Source: an uncultured Bacteroides sp. | GTDB lineage: Bacteria; Bacteroidota; Bacteroidia; Bacteroidales; Bacteroidaceae | Length of the DNA: 64,000 bases | Reading direction: 5' to 3' | NCBI RefSeq assembly: GCF_910585845.1 | Contig: NZ_CAJUHF010000007.1 | Location: 1 to 64,000, forward strand | In this document: positions 43,138 through 52,740 of the stretch, one piece after another | Position numbering within the stretch: position 1 is the stretch's first letter | How the letters are laid out: each line of letters begins with the position of its first letter | Program-made: the position numbers and the translations under genes | Notes under the pieces: generated by a model | What the model saw: only the letters and a program-made list of their open reading frames with translations | Databases searched by the model: none | What the model was told of the DNA's origin: nothing

Positions 43138-44673
43138 ATGTATATGAAAATAACAAAGATATTATTTCTTTCCGCCATAACAGGGCTGACACTTGCCGGT
43201 TGCGGTGACGGCTTCTTTGATGTGGAAAACGCAGGAATTGCCAGCAAAGAGGAAATTGACGAAATTGGAAACTCCAGTCCCGATGCGCTTATTAGAGTGG
43301 TAGAGCCTTTAATGTTGGGATTGAACAACTATACTTGCCAGTATAACACCCAAAGCAGTAGCAGCACAGTGCATAACGACTTTGGATTGATGTCCATCTA
43401 CCACTTGAGCGATGTGATGAACGATGACCTTGCCTTCGACCAACGAGGCAGCGGTTGGTTCACTTACGACTATCAATTAGACTACTGGAGTGCCCAATAC
43501 GTACGTCCGTTCTTCTACTGGAACTTCTTCTACTCCATCATTGCAAAAGCCAATGACATCATCTCGAAGATCAGCACAGAAGTTACAGATGAGGATTTGA
43601 AAGCATACCGTGGCGAAGCATTGGTGTATCGTGGTTTTGCGCATGCTTATTTGGCACAGATGTACCAGCAGACATACATCGGCAATGAAGATGCTCCCGG
43701 TGTGCCCATCGTATTGACACCGGACGAAGCAGAAGACGCCGTTGCCGGTCGTGCTCCGTTGCGCCAAGTATATGCACAAGTAGAGAAGGACTTCAAAGCC
43801 GGTATGGAACTGCTTGCTGGCTGGAAACGTCCCAACAAGACGATGATTGACGAGCAGGTGGCAGCCGGACTCTATTCACGCGTTTGCTTGGTAACCAATA
43901 ATTGGGACGATGCCATTACGTACGCTCGCAAGGCTCGTGCCGGTTACTCGGTTTACACTCCTAACGAGCTGCTAGCAGACAATGCCTTCAACAATATTGG
44001 TGCCAAAGAGTGGATGTGGGGTGCCGACATCACAGCCGAAACCAGTACAAAATTTGCTTCCTTCTTCTCATTCGTATGTTCATACGATGCCGGTTACGGT
44101 GGTGAATCTGGTCAGTACCGCAAAATAGATGCACGCCTATACAATTCCATGAGTGCAAGCGATGTCAGAAAACTTCTGTTCAAGCATTCAAGTACGGGTG
44201 TGGACTATACGAAACAAGAAGCCGCTTTCCCTGAATACACAAACTTAAAATTCAAAAAGGTTGCCAACTGGGAAGCAGACTATGTGTACATGCGCGTTTC
44301 TGAAATGATTCTGAATGAAGCCGAAGCTTTGGCACACAAAGGCGACCTCACAGGTGCAGCAACGGTTCTGAAAGAACTGATGGAACAAAGAGACCCATCG
44401 TGGAAACTATTGCAGGTAGATGTAGACGGTGTTTATCAACAACGCCGCTTGGAATTGTGGGGTGAAGGATTCTCATTGTTCGACCACCTGCGTCTGAAGA
44501 AAGGCATCGACCGCAATTACGAAGGAACCAACCACCTGGCAGGTTCATGCTACACCATTGATGCCGGAAGCTGGTACTTCTTATACCAACTGCCTTTGCG
44601 TGAATTGGACAACAGCGACGCTATCGGTCCCGACGACCAAAATCCCGCACCTACAGAGAGTAAATTCAAATAA
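43138..44673 (+). CDS. SusD/RagB-family lipoprotein of cassette 3
   Basis: A 511-residue lipoprotein (lipobox AITGLTLAGCGDGFF). SusD elements include AYRGEALVYRGFAHAYLAQM, YQQTYIGNEDAPGVPIVLTP, a MRVSEMILNEAEALAHKGD helix and the YQQRRLELWGEGFSLFDHLR C-terminal motif. It follows its SusC by 18 bp. ATG at 43144 (two codons in) is an alternative start. Confidence 0.9.
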   Translation: MYMKITKILFLSAITGLTLAGCGDGFFDVENAGIASKEEIDEIGNSSPDALIRVVEPLMLGLNNYTCQYNTQSSSSTVHNDFGLMSIYHLSDVMNDDLAFDQRGSGWFTYDYQLDYWSAQYVRPFFYWNFFYSIIAKANDIISKISTEVTDEDLKAYRGEALVYRGFAHAYLAQMYQQTYIGNEDAPGVPIVLTPDEAEDAVAGRAPLRQVYAQVEKDFKAGMELLAGWKRPNKTMIDEQVAAGLYSRVCLVTNNWDDAITYARKARAGYSVYTPNELLADNAFNNIGAKEWMWGADITAETSTKFASFFSFVCSYDAGYGGESGQYRKIDARLYNSMSASDVRKLLFKHSSTGVDYTKQEAAFPEYTNLKFKKVANWEADYVYMRVSEMILNEAEALAHKGDLTGAATVLKELMEQRDPSWKLLQVDVDGVYQQRRLELWGEGFSLFDHLRLKKGIDRNYEGTNHLAGSCYTIDAGSWYFLYQLPLRELDNSDAIGPDDQNPAPTESKFK

Positions 44674-44705
44674 ATACATCGAAACACTTAATTAATATAA
44701 GAGAA

Positions 44706-45518
44706 ATGAAGAATATACGCATATTTGCATGCCTGGCATGCGCACTCATGATTTCTTCTTGTGGCACAGACGACACACTTGAAGATACCAGAGTAGCCGA
44801 TGTGGAAGCTCCTGCCGTGTCACTGAATAACGTGACGGTAGAGAAGTATGATGCCACGTTCGACATCTCCCTGACCTCAGCCGGCAACCCTGCCGTCAGA
44901 GAATATGGAGTAATGGTTAGCGAACAAGCACAGCCCACGATAGATAATTCAGTAGTCTTCACCACTGATAAGAGTGAAGCATCCGGTAAGATTAGAAACA
45001 CGTTCTCACCGGGAACTACTTATTATGCGTGTGCCTATGCACTGACAGCAAACAAACTTGTAACTTCTGAGGTTAAGAGTTTTACTACCGAATCGCATCC
45101 GTTAGGTGCTTTCATCGGAAAGAAAACATTAAGCGGATACAATCTGCACGAAAACATGGAAAATACCTCAATCAGCGTGACGCTCACTCCTGATGAAGAG
45201 GACGAAACCATACTTTACATGACCGGACTCAAGTCGAACGCCGGTGTGGCATTAGACTTGGGAAAAGTGAAATTGGTATTCGACTTGGAAGCAGGAACAG
45301 TAACTATTCCGCAAGGACAAGTGGTTGATGAAAAGAATTATGGTGCCTATATGTACATTGACATGGATGTAGAAACGGCTGATCCTATACTCCAACAGAA
45401 CATTGTAGGAGTGATTGAGGACGGAGTAATCTATTTCGATGCATTGGGAGCAATCATCGTACAAGGAGGAAATGCAGGTCTGTACCATTGGGCATTCCTC
45501 TATCCGGAAATAAAATAA
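44706..45518 (+). CDS. Surface lipoprotein with Ig/FNIII-like domain, cassette 3
   Basis: A 270-residue lipoprotein, lipobox ACALMISSCGTDD (Cys19). Residues about 35-130 look like an immunoglobulin/FNIII-type domain (FDISLTSAGNPAVREYGVMV, then FSPGTTYYACAYALTAN). The C-terminal domain (about 135-270) is beta-rich (NTSISVTLTPDEEDETILYM). It holds the position of a substrate-binding accessory lipoprotein. Unlike the other cassettes, cassette 3 encodes no recognisable protease. Confidence 0.7.
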   Translation: MKNIRIFACLACALMISSCGTDDTLEDTRVADVEAPAVSLNNVTVEKYDATFDISLTSAGNPAVREYGVMVSEQAQPTIDNSVVFTTDKSEASGKIRNTFSPGTTYYACAYALTANKLVTSEVKSFTTESHPLGAFIGKKTLSGYNLHENMENTSISVTLTPDEEDETILYMTGLKSNAGVALDLGKVKLVFDLEAGTVTIPQGQVVDEKNYGAYMYIDMDVETADPILQQNIVGVIEDGVIYFDALGAIIVQGGNAGLYHWAFLYPEIK

Positions 45519-45564
45519 AAATGTAAGCAAAGAAGGGATACTTGATTATCATTTTCCCATAAAA

Positions 45565-45600
45565 TGAGGGTGTGTCACTTTTGACATACCCTCATAATTT
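45565..45600. terminator. Terminator between convergent genes (cassette 3 / AAA ATPase)
   Basis: TGAGGGTGTGTCA pairs with TGACATACCCTCA (one G-U) around a 4-base loop, followed by TAATTT. Confidence 0.7.
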
Positions 45601-45601
45601 A

Positions 45602-46855
45602 TTAATGACCTTTTTTCAACCATTTCCAAGCCGGAAGAATATGTACAATGCCATATTTACAGTCAATTTCCTCTTCATGTGTATTGGTAATGATAAACCC
45701 TTCCGACAAGTGGTAAGTATTCATCGCATCTTGAATGCCACGAAGTTCCCTTTCACGCGTATCAATATTATCCATTAAATAACATACTTGGACAGCCATT
45801 GTCACCCGGAAACCATCACGAACCACAAAATCACATTCCGCATCTCCCGAATTGTGATAAAAAATTTCTCCACCACGACGACGCAGTTCTATATAAACCA
45901 AGTTTTCCAACAACCTTCCTTCTTCACTGGAAAAGTGAAAGCCTAACCGAACAACTAAAGCATTGTCTATAGCATATATTTTTTTAGGATTACGAAGTTG
46001 TGCCTTTACAGAATAGTCTAACTTAGATAAAGTAAACAATAAATAAGTATTCTCTATAAACTCCAGATAGTTTTTTACGGTCGTTGGATTTTTCACACCA
46101 ATAACTTTAGCCAGTGAAGTATAGGATAAGGGTTTTCCGATATTACTGATAGTATAATACACCAACTCTTTCACTTCACGTTCATTAACTATCTGATTAC
46201 GCACCATGACATCTTTATATAAAATATTGTCATATAGAGTTTTCAAAACAACACCATCTTCTGATTTCAAAAAGAGTGGGAAACCTCCTTGTCTCAAATA
46301 GCGGTTGAAAGCCGATTGTATTTCTCCCCGCGCCACCGTACCTGAAATGTCTCCTGATAAATGTTGTAGTCCACAGAAATCCAAATATTCAGAAAAAGAA
46401 AAAGGAAAAAGTTCGATAGCAATGTAACACCCAGTCAGATAAGTACCTAACTCTTTACTCAACATGCGAGCATTGGATCCAGTTATGAAAACTTTTTTTC
46501 CTGAGTTGTACAGTCGTTTGACAAAATGCTCCCATCCAACTATATTTTGTATTTCATCAAAGAAAAAATAATCCTCTTCTCCATAAAGTTCAATAAAGAC
46601 TTCATATAACTGTTGAAAGTGCTCCACTGTAAAATTTCCCAAGCGATCATCATCAAAATTGAAAAAATAATCTCGTTGAGGAAGACATTCACGTATTTGT
46701 TGCAACAATACAGATTTGCCACATCTACGTACACCGGAAATGATTATTATCTCATCGTTTTTCAGATACTTTTCCGGAAACTTACGGAGAATCGTTCTTC
46801 TGTTTACCAAAAAGTTCTTTTGGTCAATAATAATATCTTTCAATAGTTGCTTCAT
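45602..46855 (-). CDS. AAA ATPase with DUF4143 domain (first of two)
   Basis: A 417-residue ATPase of the AAA_14/DUF4143 type. Walker A is SGVRRCGKSVLLQQI (about residues 40-54), Walker B is DYFFFDEIQNIVGW, then FITGSNARMLSKELGTYLTG. The C-terminal DUF4143 domain (about 230-400) holds a nuclease-like END: GEIFYHNSGDAECDFVVRDG (a PD-(D/E)XK-type D...E/D-x-V pattern). Genes of this type are abundant, mobile and of unknown role in Bacteroides. An 18-bp inverted repeat covers its promoter region. Confidence 0.82.
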   Translation of the reverse strand: MKQLLKDIIIDQKNFLVNRRTILRKFPEKYLKNDEIIIISGVRRCGKSVLLQQIRECLPQRDYFFNFDDDRLGNFTVEHFQQLYEVFIELYGEEDYFFFDEIQNIVGWEHFVKRLYNSGKKVFITGSNARMLSKELGTYLTGCYIAIELFPFSFSEYLDFCGLQHLSGDISGTVARGEIQSAFNRYLRQGGFPLFLKSEDGVVLKTLYDNILYKDVMVRNQIVNEREVKELVYYTISNIGKPLSYTSLAKVIGVKNPTTVKNYLEFIENTYLLFTLSKLDYSVKAQLRNPKKIYAIDNALVVRLGFHFSSEEGRLLENLVYIELRRRGGEIFYHNSGDAECDFVVRDGFRVTMAVQVCYLMDNIDTRERELRGIQDAMNTYHLSEGFIITNTHEEEIDCKYGIVHILPAWKWLKKGH

Positions 46856-46880
46856 AGAATTTCTTCATTAAAAAGTAAGG

Positions 46881-46944
46881 CAAATATAGCGTTTCTCTAT
46901 TTGAAATAGAAAAATATGCCATATTATTTCTATTTCAAATAGAG
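46881..46944 (-). promoter_or_regulatory. Promoter and 18-bp operator of the first AAA/DUF4143 gene
   Basis: A -7 box TATATTTG (46888-46881, minus strand) is preceded by a perfect 18-bp inverted repeat, CTCTATTTGAAATAGAAA (46895-46912) and its complement (46927-46944). Each arm contains its own near-palindrome CTATTTSAAATAG. The operator overlaps the expected -33 position, suggesting repression. Confidence 0.6.
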
Positions 46945-47049
46945 ATAATTCAATATAATATCATCTATCTATAAACATATTTCTTATCCTCTACCAACGC
47001 AAATCTTGTATTTCTTCAGCTATCAAAGTTTATTTCATTCAGACCTGTT

Positions 47050-48273
47050 TCAGCGTATATTCTCTTTGTCCTCTGCCAACAAGAAATCGCGCATGGAGAT
47101 TTGTTTGATTCCCTGATAATTTCCACCACTTTGCATTTCATCCATCGTAACCAGATACTTGGGATAATTGTCTGGTATTTCCAGCAGATTGCCAAACTCA
47201 CGCTGGACAGTGGCCTCATCTGAAAGCATATAGGCAACCTGTATATAAATGCGGTGATTATCCCTTGAAGCGATAAAGTCAATTTCTTTATTACCGTTTT
47301 TTCCGACATGCACTTCATAACCATATCTCAGCAAATCTATGCATACGGCATTCTCTATCAATTTATTAATATCCTTTCTGAAATCGAAATGGCGTATGGC
47401 ATTGTGCAGTCCTAAATCTTCAAAATAATATTTCTCGCCTATTTCGAAGATTTTCATCCCTTGAACGTCTGCACGTTGTATCTTATAAACAAAATAACTA
47501 TTGCATAATGCCCTCAGGTAGTTCAATATCGTTTGTGTAGGAATGTTTATCTGTTGAGACTTCAGATACTTGCTGATGTTCTGTGCAGAGAAAAGAGAGC
47601 CTGTATTATCAACCAAATATGCAACCAAGTTTTCCAGGAAAGACACATTACGAATTGATTCACGCGCAACAACGTCTTTTAATAAGATTGTGGAATAAAC
47701 GTTACGGAGGTATTCGAATATGACATTTGCATCCATAACCAAGTTATGAAGATAGGGCATTCCACCAAATGTAAGGTATCTTTTGAGACTCTCCAAAGAA
47801 TCCTGCAACCCATTGAACATTAAGAATTCTGCATATTCAAGTGAATGAACCTGAAATTCAATGTATCGTCCGGCCAGATGCGTAGCAAGTTCACTGGATA
47901 GAATTTTGGCATTACTTCCGGTGCAATAAATATCGCAGACGTTTTCATTCAGCAAACTGCGCAGACATAATTGGAAATTCTCTATTTCTTGTACTTCGTC
48001 CACAAAAAGGTAATTATGCATATGCCCCTTTACTGCATTCTTTGTGTATAGATAGAGATCCATATAATTCTTAATATCAACAAAAGCAAGTTGCTCTTTA
48101 TCAACAAAAATTATATTTGCCTTCGGATTGCTTTCCTTTATTATATCCGCCATTTGCAAGAGAATATAGCTTTTGCCTATTCTACGTTGACCGGTTATCA
48201 CTTTTATAATGTCTTTGTCAACGAATGGTTCAATTCTCTTAGTATATAAAGGACGGGGAATATAGCTTTTCAT
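47050..48273 (-). CDS. AAA ATPase with DUF4143 domain (second of two)
   Basis: A 407-residue protein of the same family as the gene at 45602 but only distantly similar. Walker A is TGQRRIGKSYILLQM, Walker B NYLFVDEVQEIENF, then IYCTGSNAKILSSELATHLAG. The C-terminal nuclease-like strand is VGKNGNKEIDFIASRDNHRI. Start ATG at 48273. A -7 element TATCTTTG (48306-48299, minus strand) lies inside the 331-bp leader repeat, so this gene is probably transcribed from within that repeat. Confidence 0.82.
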   Translation of the reverse strand: MKSYIPRPLYTKRIEPFVDKDIIKVITGQRRIGKSYILLQMADIIKESNPKANIIFVDKEQLAFVDIKNYMDLYLYTKNAVKGHMHNYLFVDEVQEIENFQLCLRSLLNENVCDIYCTGSNAKILSSELATHLAGRYIEFQVHSLEYAEFLMFNGLQDSLESLKRYLTFGGMPYLHNLVMDANVIFEYLRNVYSTILLKDVVARESIRNVSFLENLVAYLVDNTGSLFSAQNISKYLKSQQINIPTQTILNYLRALCNSYFVYKIQRADVQGMKIFEIGEKYYFEDLGLHNAIRHFDFRKDINKLIENAVCIDLLRYGYEVHVGKNGNKEIDFIASRDNHRIYIQVAYMLSDEATVQREFGNLLEIPDNYPKYLVTMDEMQSGGNYQGIKQISMRDFLLAEDKENIR

Positions 48274-48275
48274 AT

Positions 48276-48606
48276 TCAATTGTATTTTAATCTATGCACA
48301 AAGATAGGAAAAGTTTCAATCATAATTGAATCTTTTTCCATGTATTATATTTCTGTTCATCGTAACAGAATGTGCTATTTTAAATATTTACAACATTGAA
48401 GATGCTTGAACTACTAAAAAAGCGGATAATTCTTTTTAGGTGAATTCACTTATTGAAAAGTTACAAATCTTGAGTAAAAGAATACCATTCAGTTCAAAAA
48501 GAACGCTACGGGAGTTTAACAAACAACAGTCTTTATCAGAAATACGCTATTTATCAGCCACTAACAGTCCAATTACGGTATAAAACGGGTATCACGGAAA
48601 AGAGAA
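48276..48606 (+). repeat. 331-bp leader repeat, copy 2 (stump of a fourth cassette)
   Basis: Collinear without gaps with 30175-30505. It includes the first 36 bp (48571-48606) of the 135-bp leader that precedes both silent SusC genes, then breaks off at GAGAA and continues straight into the middle of a lipoprotein gene. The rest of the leader and the 66-bp site are missing here. Confidence 0.85.
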
Positions 48607-48607
48607 C

Positions 48608-49959
48608 GTGTTTACTGTTCCTTCTAAAGTAAGTTTTGACGATGGTAGGGTAGATACTGTCATGGTTGTGTCTTATCAGAATTTGGTGCGTGGCACGAAG
48701 TATGCCATTACTCTCTCCTTTGCCGATGGCACACCTTATGGACGTTCCGAAGTTACTTTCAATGTACTTTATCCGGAACCCATGCTCGAAGAGTGGGAAG
48801 TGATCTCTGAAGAGGCCGCATTGGTAGACAATCTGTTCTCTATGTATGAAGTGTCTGACTATTACATTTATGATATCACGGTAGAAAAAGAAAAGACTAC
48901 GAACAAGTATCGTTTCAAGAGTCCCTACAATCAAGCGTATGCCAATAATGTATTGGGTATAACTTTCCCTGCCGATTTCGAGTTCCCGTACATTGTACTG
49001 GATGGTGAGACCTACAAGAATGAAGCTCCCGACAAATACTACATTGCTTCTACAGCATTGGGATTCAAGATGACGGCCGGTGCAGGTCCCTCTTTTGATG
49101 CAGAATGGAATACTTTCGGTTCTGTAGCCGGTAACCTTAAGACCGGTGATGGTCCTATTCCTCCCACTTCTGCGCAATATCCGTTAGGCGAGTATGACAA
49201 GAGCGTCAAGAAGTTCGACTTTCTTGATCCTACGCTGATGTCTCCCGACTACGACCGTGACTACACTTGGGCACCATTGGAAGATGCTACAGGCTATTTC
49301 ACTTCTGAAATTGCAGGTGAAAGTTGGATGCAAGATGTAGAACAAGCTGAGGAAGACCCGACTTTCTTCCGTTTCACTTCGCTTTATGCCAAGGATGTAC
49401 ACATCTATTTCAACTACGATGCTGAAAAGGGCACACTGACCATGCCTTCTCTGCAACCCACCGGTATGACTACTTTCGGTAACACCGTCTATGTAGAAGC
49501 TGTTCCGGGTGAATCGACAGTAGACAAGGATAATAAGTTCACGTTTGCATTTTCATTCTACCTTGCAGACAAAGATGGCAAGAAGATTGTCGAACTGATG
49601 CAGGCTACCGAAACATTCTTGTGGGGTCGTGGTCCGCTTGACCAATTACAGAAAGGAAAGAAGATAGATGATTACGTGGGCACATGGGCTGTTCCTGTGA
49701 CCGATGGCGATGGGCTATGACGCTGAAACCGGTTTCTGGAACTGGCTGGAATGGACACCTGTAGCACCGGCAACGGGTGCTTCATTCGGTTCATTGAGCA
49801 AGGTAAGCTTCTCTGCCGGCTCCAAGACGCTTGAACAGGGAGTTGCTCCTAAACGTACATATAAGAAGGATTTGGCAGATGAAAGCCAATCCGGTACAGC
49901 CGCTCAAGAAGGCTCTGAAAGCAAACAACGCTGCTCAGGGATTCTCTGTAGTTCGCTGA
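48608..49959 (+). pseudogene. 5'-truncated, frameshifted lipoprotein gene (DUF1735/BT_3987-like)
   Basis: The frame opens directly from the leader junction (VFTVPSKVSFDDGRVDTVMV) without signal peptide or ATG and runs to TDGDGL and a stop at 49718-49720. The next part continues in another frame from about 49704 (GYDAETGFWNWLEWTPVAPA). A third frame supplies a plausible natural C terminus (PLKKALKANNAAQGF, stop at 49957-49959). The first 30 residues look like a DUF1735-type beta domain (VRGTKYAITLSF). So the N terminus was deleted and at least one, probably two, frameshifts followed. The C-terminal ends and terminator remain in place. Confidence 0.7.
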
Positions 49960-49978
49960 CGTATCGTATAAATTGAAT

Positions 49979-50040
49979 AAAAGAGAGGGGGTATGCTATT
50001 ATTTTTAATAGATAATTAGCATATTCTCTCTCTTTTTTTA
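49979..50040 (+). terminator. Strong terminator after the truncated lipoprotein gene
   Basis: An interrupted stem of about 20 bp (AAAGAGAGGGGGTATGCTAT with ATTAGCATATTCTCTCTCTT, several G-U pairs) followed by seven Ts. Confidence 0.7.
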
Positions 50041-50102
50041 TTATTTTTGACCACAGAATAGGGAAAGTGGAAACTCAAGAACTCAAAAAACTTATAATGC
50101 TT

Positions 50103-52655
50103 ATGAAGAAAATACTACTTCTGTTTCTGGTGCTGTTTTATACAGTCTCCACATGGGCTGCCCGTCGTACTGCCGAGGAGGCATTCGACATAGCATGCTC
50201 GTTCTTTGCCCGTAATGCCGCGACGCGCTCTGCCGATGAAGTCAAACTGGTTGCGGTATCAGGTGAGTTGCTCAATGCAGGAGGCGTCACACGTACTGCT
50301 CCCGGTGAGTCTTCTTTCTATATATATAATAAAGGTGTAGATGCCTATGTGATTGTTTCGGGCGACGACCGCATGAAGCCCGTGTTAGGATATTCGGACA
50401 ACGGGGCTTTTGTCGTTGCAGGCATACCCTCGAACATACAGGCATGGCTGGCGGAATACGATGCCCAGTATGCGTCGCTGAACGAGGGCGGGCAGAGGCG
50501 GAAGGAACCGTTCTTGATGACGCGTGCCGCAACCCTCCCGGAGAGCGTGGCTCCTTTGCTGAAAGATATCAGCTGGAATCAGGACGAACCCTATAACAAT
50601 GCCTGCCCGCAGATGGGGACGGGGCGCGCCATGACCGGATGCGTTGCCACGGCAATGGCGATGGTGATGAAGTATCATAACTATCCGGAAAAGGGAATAG
50701 GTACTCATACCTACAAGGCTGCAGACGGAAAAGAATATTCCTTTGATTTCGAAAATGCTACTTTCGACTGGCAGAACATGCTGCCGCAGTACATCCAAGG
50801 AAACTACACTACCGTGCAGGCTTCCGCCGTTGCGAAACTGATGTATGCCTGCGGTGTGTCGGTGGACATGGGTTATGGCGCGAATGCTTCCGGTGCCTAT
50901 TCCTATCGGGTGGGACAGGCGTTGATAGACTACTTCGGCTATGACGAAGGCATCGGCTATGTCTGTCGGGATTATTTCACGTCGAAAGAGTGGATGAACA
51001 TGATCAAGACGGAACTGAGTGAAGGAAGGCCCGTATTCTATAACGGTGCGTCCAAAGACGTGGGACATGCTTTTGTCTTCGACGGCTATGACGCGCAAGA
51101 GATGGTGCACGTGAACTGGGGATGGGGAGGAGCCAACAACGGTTATTTCGAAGTCGCTACGCTTAATCCGGATACTCCGGGCATTGGTGGTGGTACCAAC
51201 TTAGGAGGTGGATTCACCATGCAGCAAGGAATGGTTATCGGTGTGCAGCCCCCTACAGCTTCGCCTCTCTATACGTCGCATTTCTTTCTGACAGAGGTGA
51301 CGTCAGACAAGAACAACTTTGCTAAAGGCGAAGCGTTCAATCTGTCCGTTGCCGGAATATACAACATGACTACGAAGTTCAAAGGCGGAAGTTTAGGCGT
51401 GATTGCCGAAAAGGATGGCAAGCAGACGGTGTTGTGGAATGTGGCACTTGAAGATGTAAACACAAACTATGGATACAGGTCATTCTCTTGTAATGGTATA
51501 ACCGTTCCTGCCGCTTTGGCCGACGGTACCTACGCGCTGTACCTGGCTACTAAGGACAATCGCGAGAGCGCATGGAGCCGTGTGCGTGGAGGCTATGGCG
51601 CAGAGGCGCAGTTCATGCTGGCAGTTACAGGCAACAACTGTGTGCTGAACCCCTTTGCGGGCGCTTTAGACGTGGAGAACGACTTGGACGGAACAGTGAA
51701 AGTGTTGCATAATCTATACAAAGGTCATAAGGGAGACTTCCTGATGACACTCTCCAACTCAAATGTTTCCAATGAGTTCTACGGCTTGGCTGGTGTGCTG
51801 TTCCTGAAGAAGGGTACCGACGCGCAATTGCAGTTCGTAGGCTTGGCGGGCTATACCCAACTGACGCTGAATCCCAATACGGTCGGCAAGGAGTTTGCCA
51901 TTTCCGGCGACTTGACCACCAACCTACAGGAAACGGAGACCGATATTGCGGCAGGCGATTACTTCATCTGTGCTGGAGTACAGTGGGGAAACTATATATT
52001 TGCCTTGGGCGAAGAACTGGTTCCGGTCACTGTGAAGCAGGCTTTCGGCAGTCCGGATCTGAATGTTATGGATATAGCTTTGGAGAAGGACAAGATTGAA
52101 GTAGGAGAGAAGTTGAAACTGACGGCTAAACTGTCGTTGAAGGGAACGGGTGTCGTGTACGACAAGACACTGATGGCAGCCATCTTCCCGGCAGCGGGAG
52201 GCAGCACGAGCAATCTGCACTACGCCAATGTGTTTGTAGAGAAAGGGGAGGCGCAGGACTTCGAAATGCAGATAGACCCGCAAGTAGGTGTGGGCAACTA
52301 TTTCATCTGCCTGTACAAGCCCACTCTGCTGGGGCAATATGACGGGAGTAATCCTTTGTGTCGCATTAATTTCTCCGTAAGTCCGTACACGTCCATCGAG
52401 GAAGAACGTGCAGGGCAGGCCGGAGTGAAAATCTATCAACATCCGTCCGAAGAGGTTCTGCGAGTTTGCACGGATAGCGAGGTGTACATGATATCGCTCT
52501 ATAACCTGGCGGGACAGCAAGTGATATGTAATCAAGTGTCCGAAAGCTGCAGAGAATATTCCGTTCCGGTAAACGGACTGTCATCAGGCTGTTATATCGT
52601 AGTCGTACGGTTGGCGGATGGAACTGTTCATCGGAGCAAATTTATAAAACGATGA
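50103..52655 (+). CDS. C10-family cysteine peptidase with type IX sorting tail
   Basis: An 850-residue secreted peptidase. The signal peptide is MKKILLLFLVLFYTVSTWA. A propeptide (about 20-145; YIYNKGVDAYVIVSGDDRMK) precedes the C10 domain with Cys180 in RAMTGCVATAMAMVMKYHNY and His322 in KDVGHAFVFDGYD, followed by VHVNWGWGGANNGY. Beta-sandwich domains follow (about 390-760), and the last 75 residues are a type IX sorting domain (VYMISLYNLAGQQVICNQ, LSSGCYIVVVRLADG, KFIKR end). ATG at 50103 is preferred over 50097 or an upstream GTG. A -7 box TATTTTTG is at 50042-50049. It was probably the peptidase of the lost fourth cassette. Confidence 0.87.
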   Translation: MKKILLLFLVLFYTVSTWAARRTAEEAFDIACSFFARNAATRSADEVKLVAVSGELLNAGGVTRTAPGESSFYIYNKGVDAYVIVSGDDRMKPVLGYSDNGAFVVAGIPSNIQAWLAEYDAQYASLNEGGQRRKEPFLMTRAATLPESVAPLLKDISWNQDEPYNNACPQMGTGRAMTGCVATAMAMVMKYHNYPEKGIGTHTYKAADGKEYSFDFENATFDWQNMLPQYIQGNYTTVQASAVAKLMYACGVSVDMGYGANASGAYSYRVGQALIDYFGYDEGIGYVCRDYFTSKEWMNMIKTELSEGRPVFYNGASKDVGHAFVFDGYDAQEMVHVNWGWGGANNGYFEVATLNPDTPGIGGGTNLGGGFTMQQGMVIGVQPPTASPLYTSHFFLTEVTSDKNNFAKGEAFNLSVAGIYNMTTKFKGGSLGVIAEKDGKQTVLWNVALEDVNTNYGYRSFSCNGITVPAALADGTYALYLATKDNRESAWSRVRGGYGAEAQFMLAVTGNNCVLNPFAGALDVENDLDGTVKVLHNLYKGHKGDFLMTLSNSNVSNEFYGLAGVLFLKKGTDAQLQFVGLAGYTQLTLNPNTVGKEFAISGDLTTNLQETETDIAAGDYFICAGVQWGNYIFALGEELVPVTVKQAFGSPDLNVMDIALEKDKIEVGEKLKLTAKLSLKGTGVVYDKTLMAAIFPAAGGSTSNLHYANVFVEKGEAQDFEMQIDPQVGVGNYFICLYKPTLLGQYDGSNPLCRINFSVSPYTSIEEERAGQAGVKIYQHPSEEVLRVCTDSEVYMISLYNLAGQQVICNQVSESCREYSVPVNGLSSGCYIVVVRLADGTVHRSKFIKR

Positions 52656-52740
52656 AACGGGTGTAGTAGCCACATACTATGGACGGTAGCTATTCGGCTA
52701 CGATGTGGCGAAATACCGGTTCCTGGTACTTCTGTTTTCC

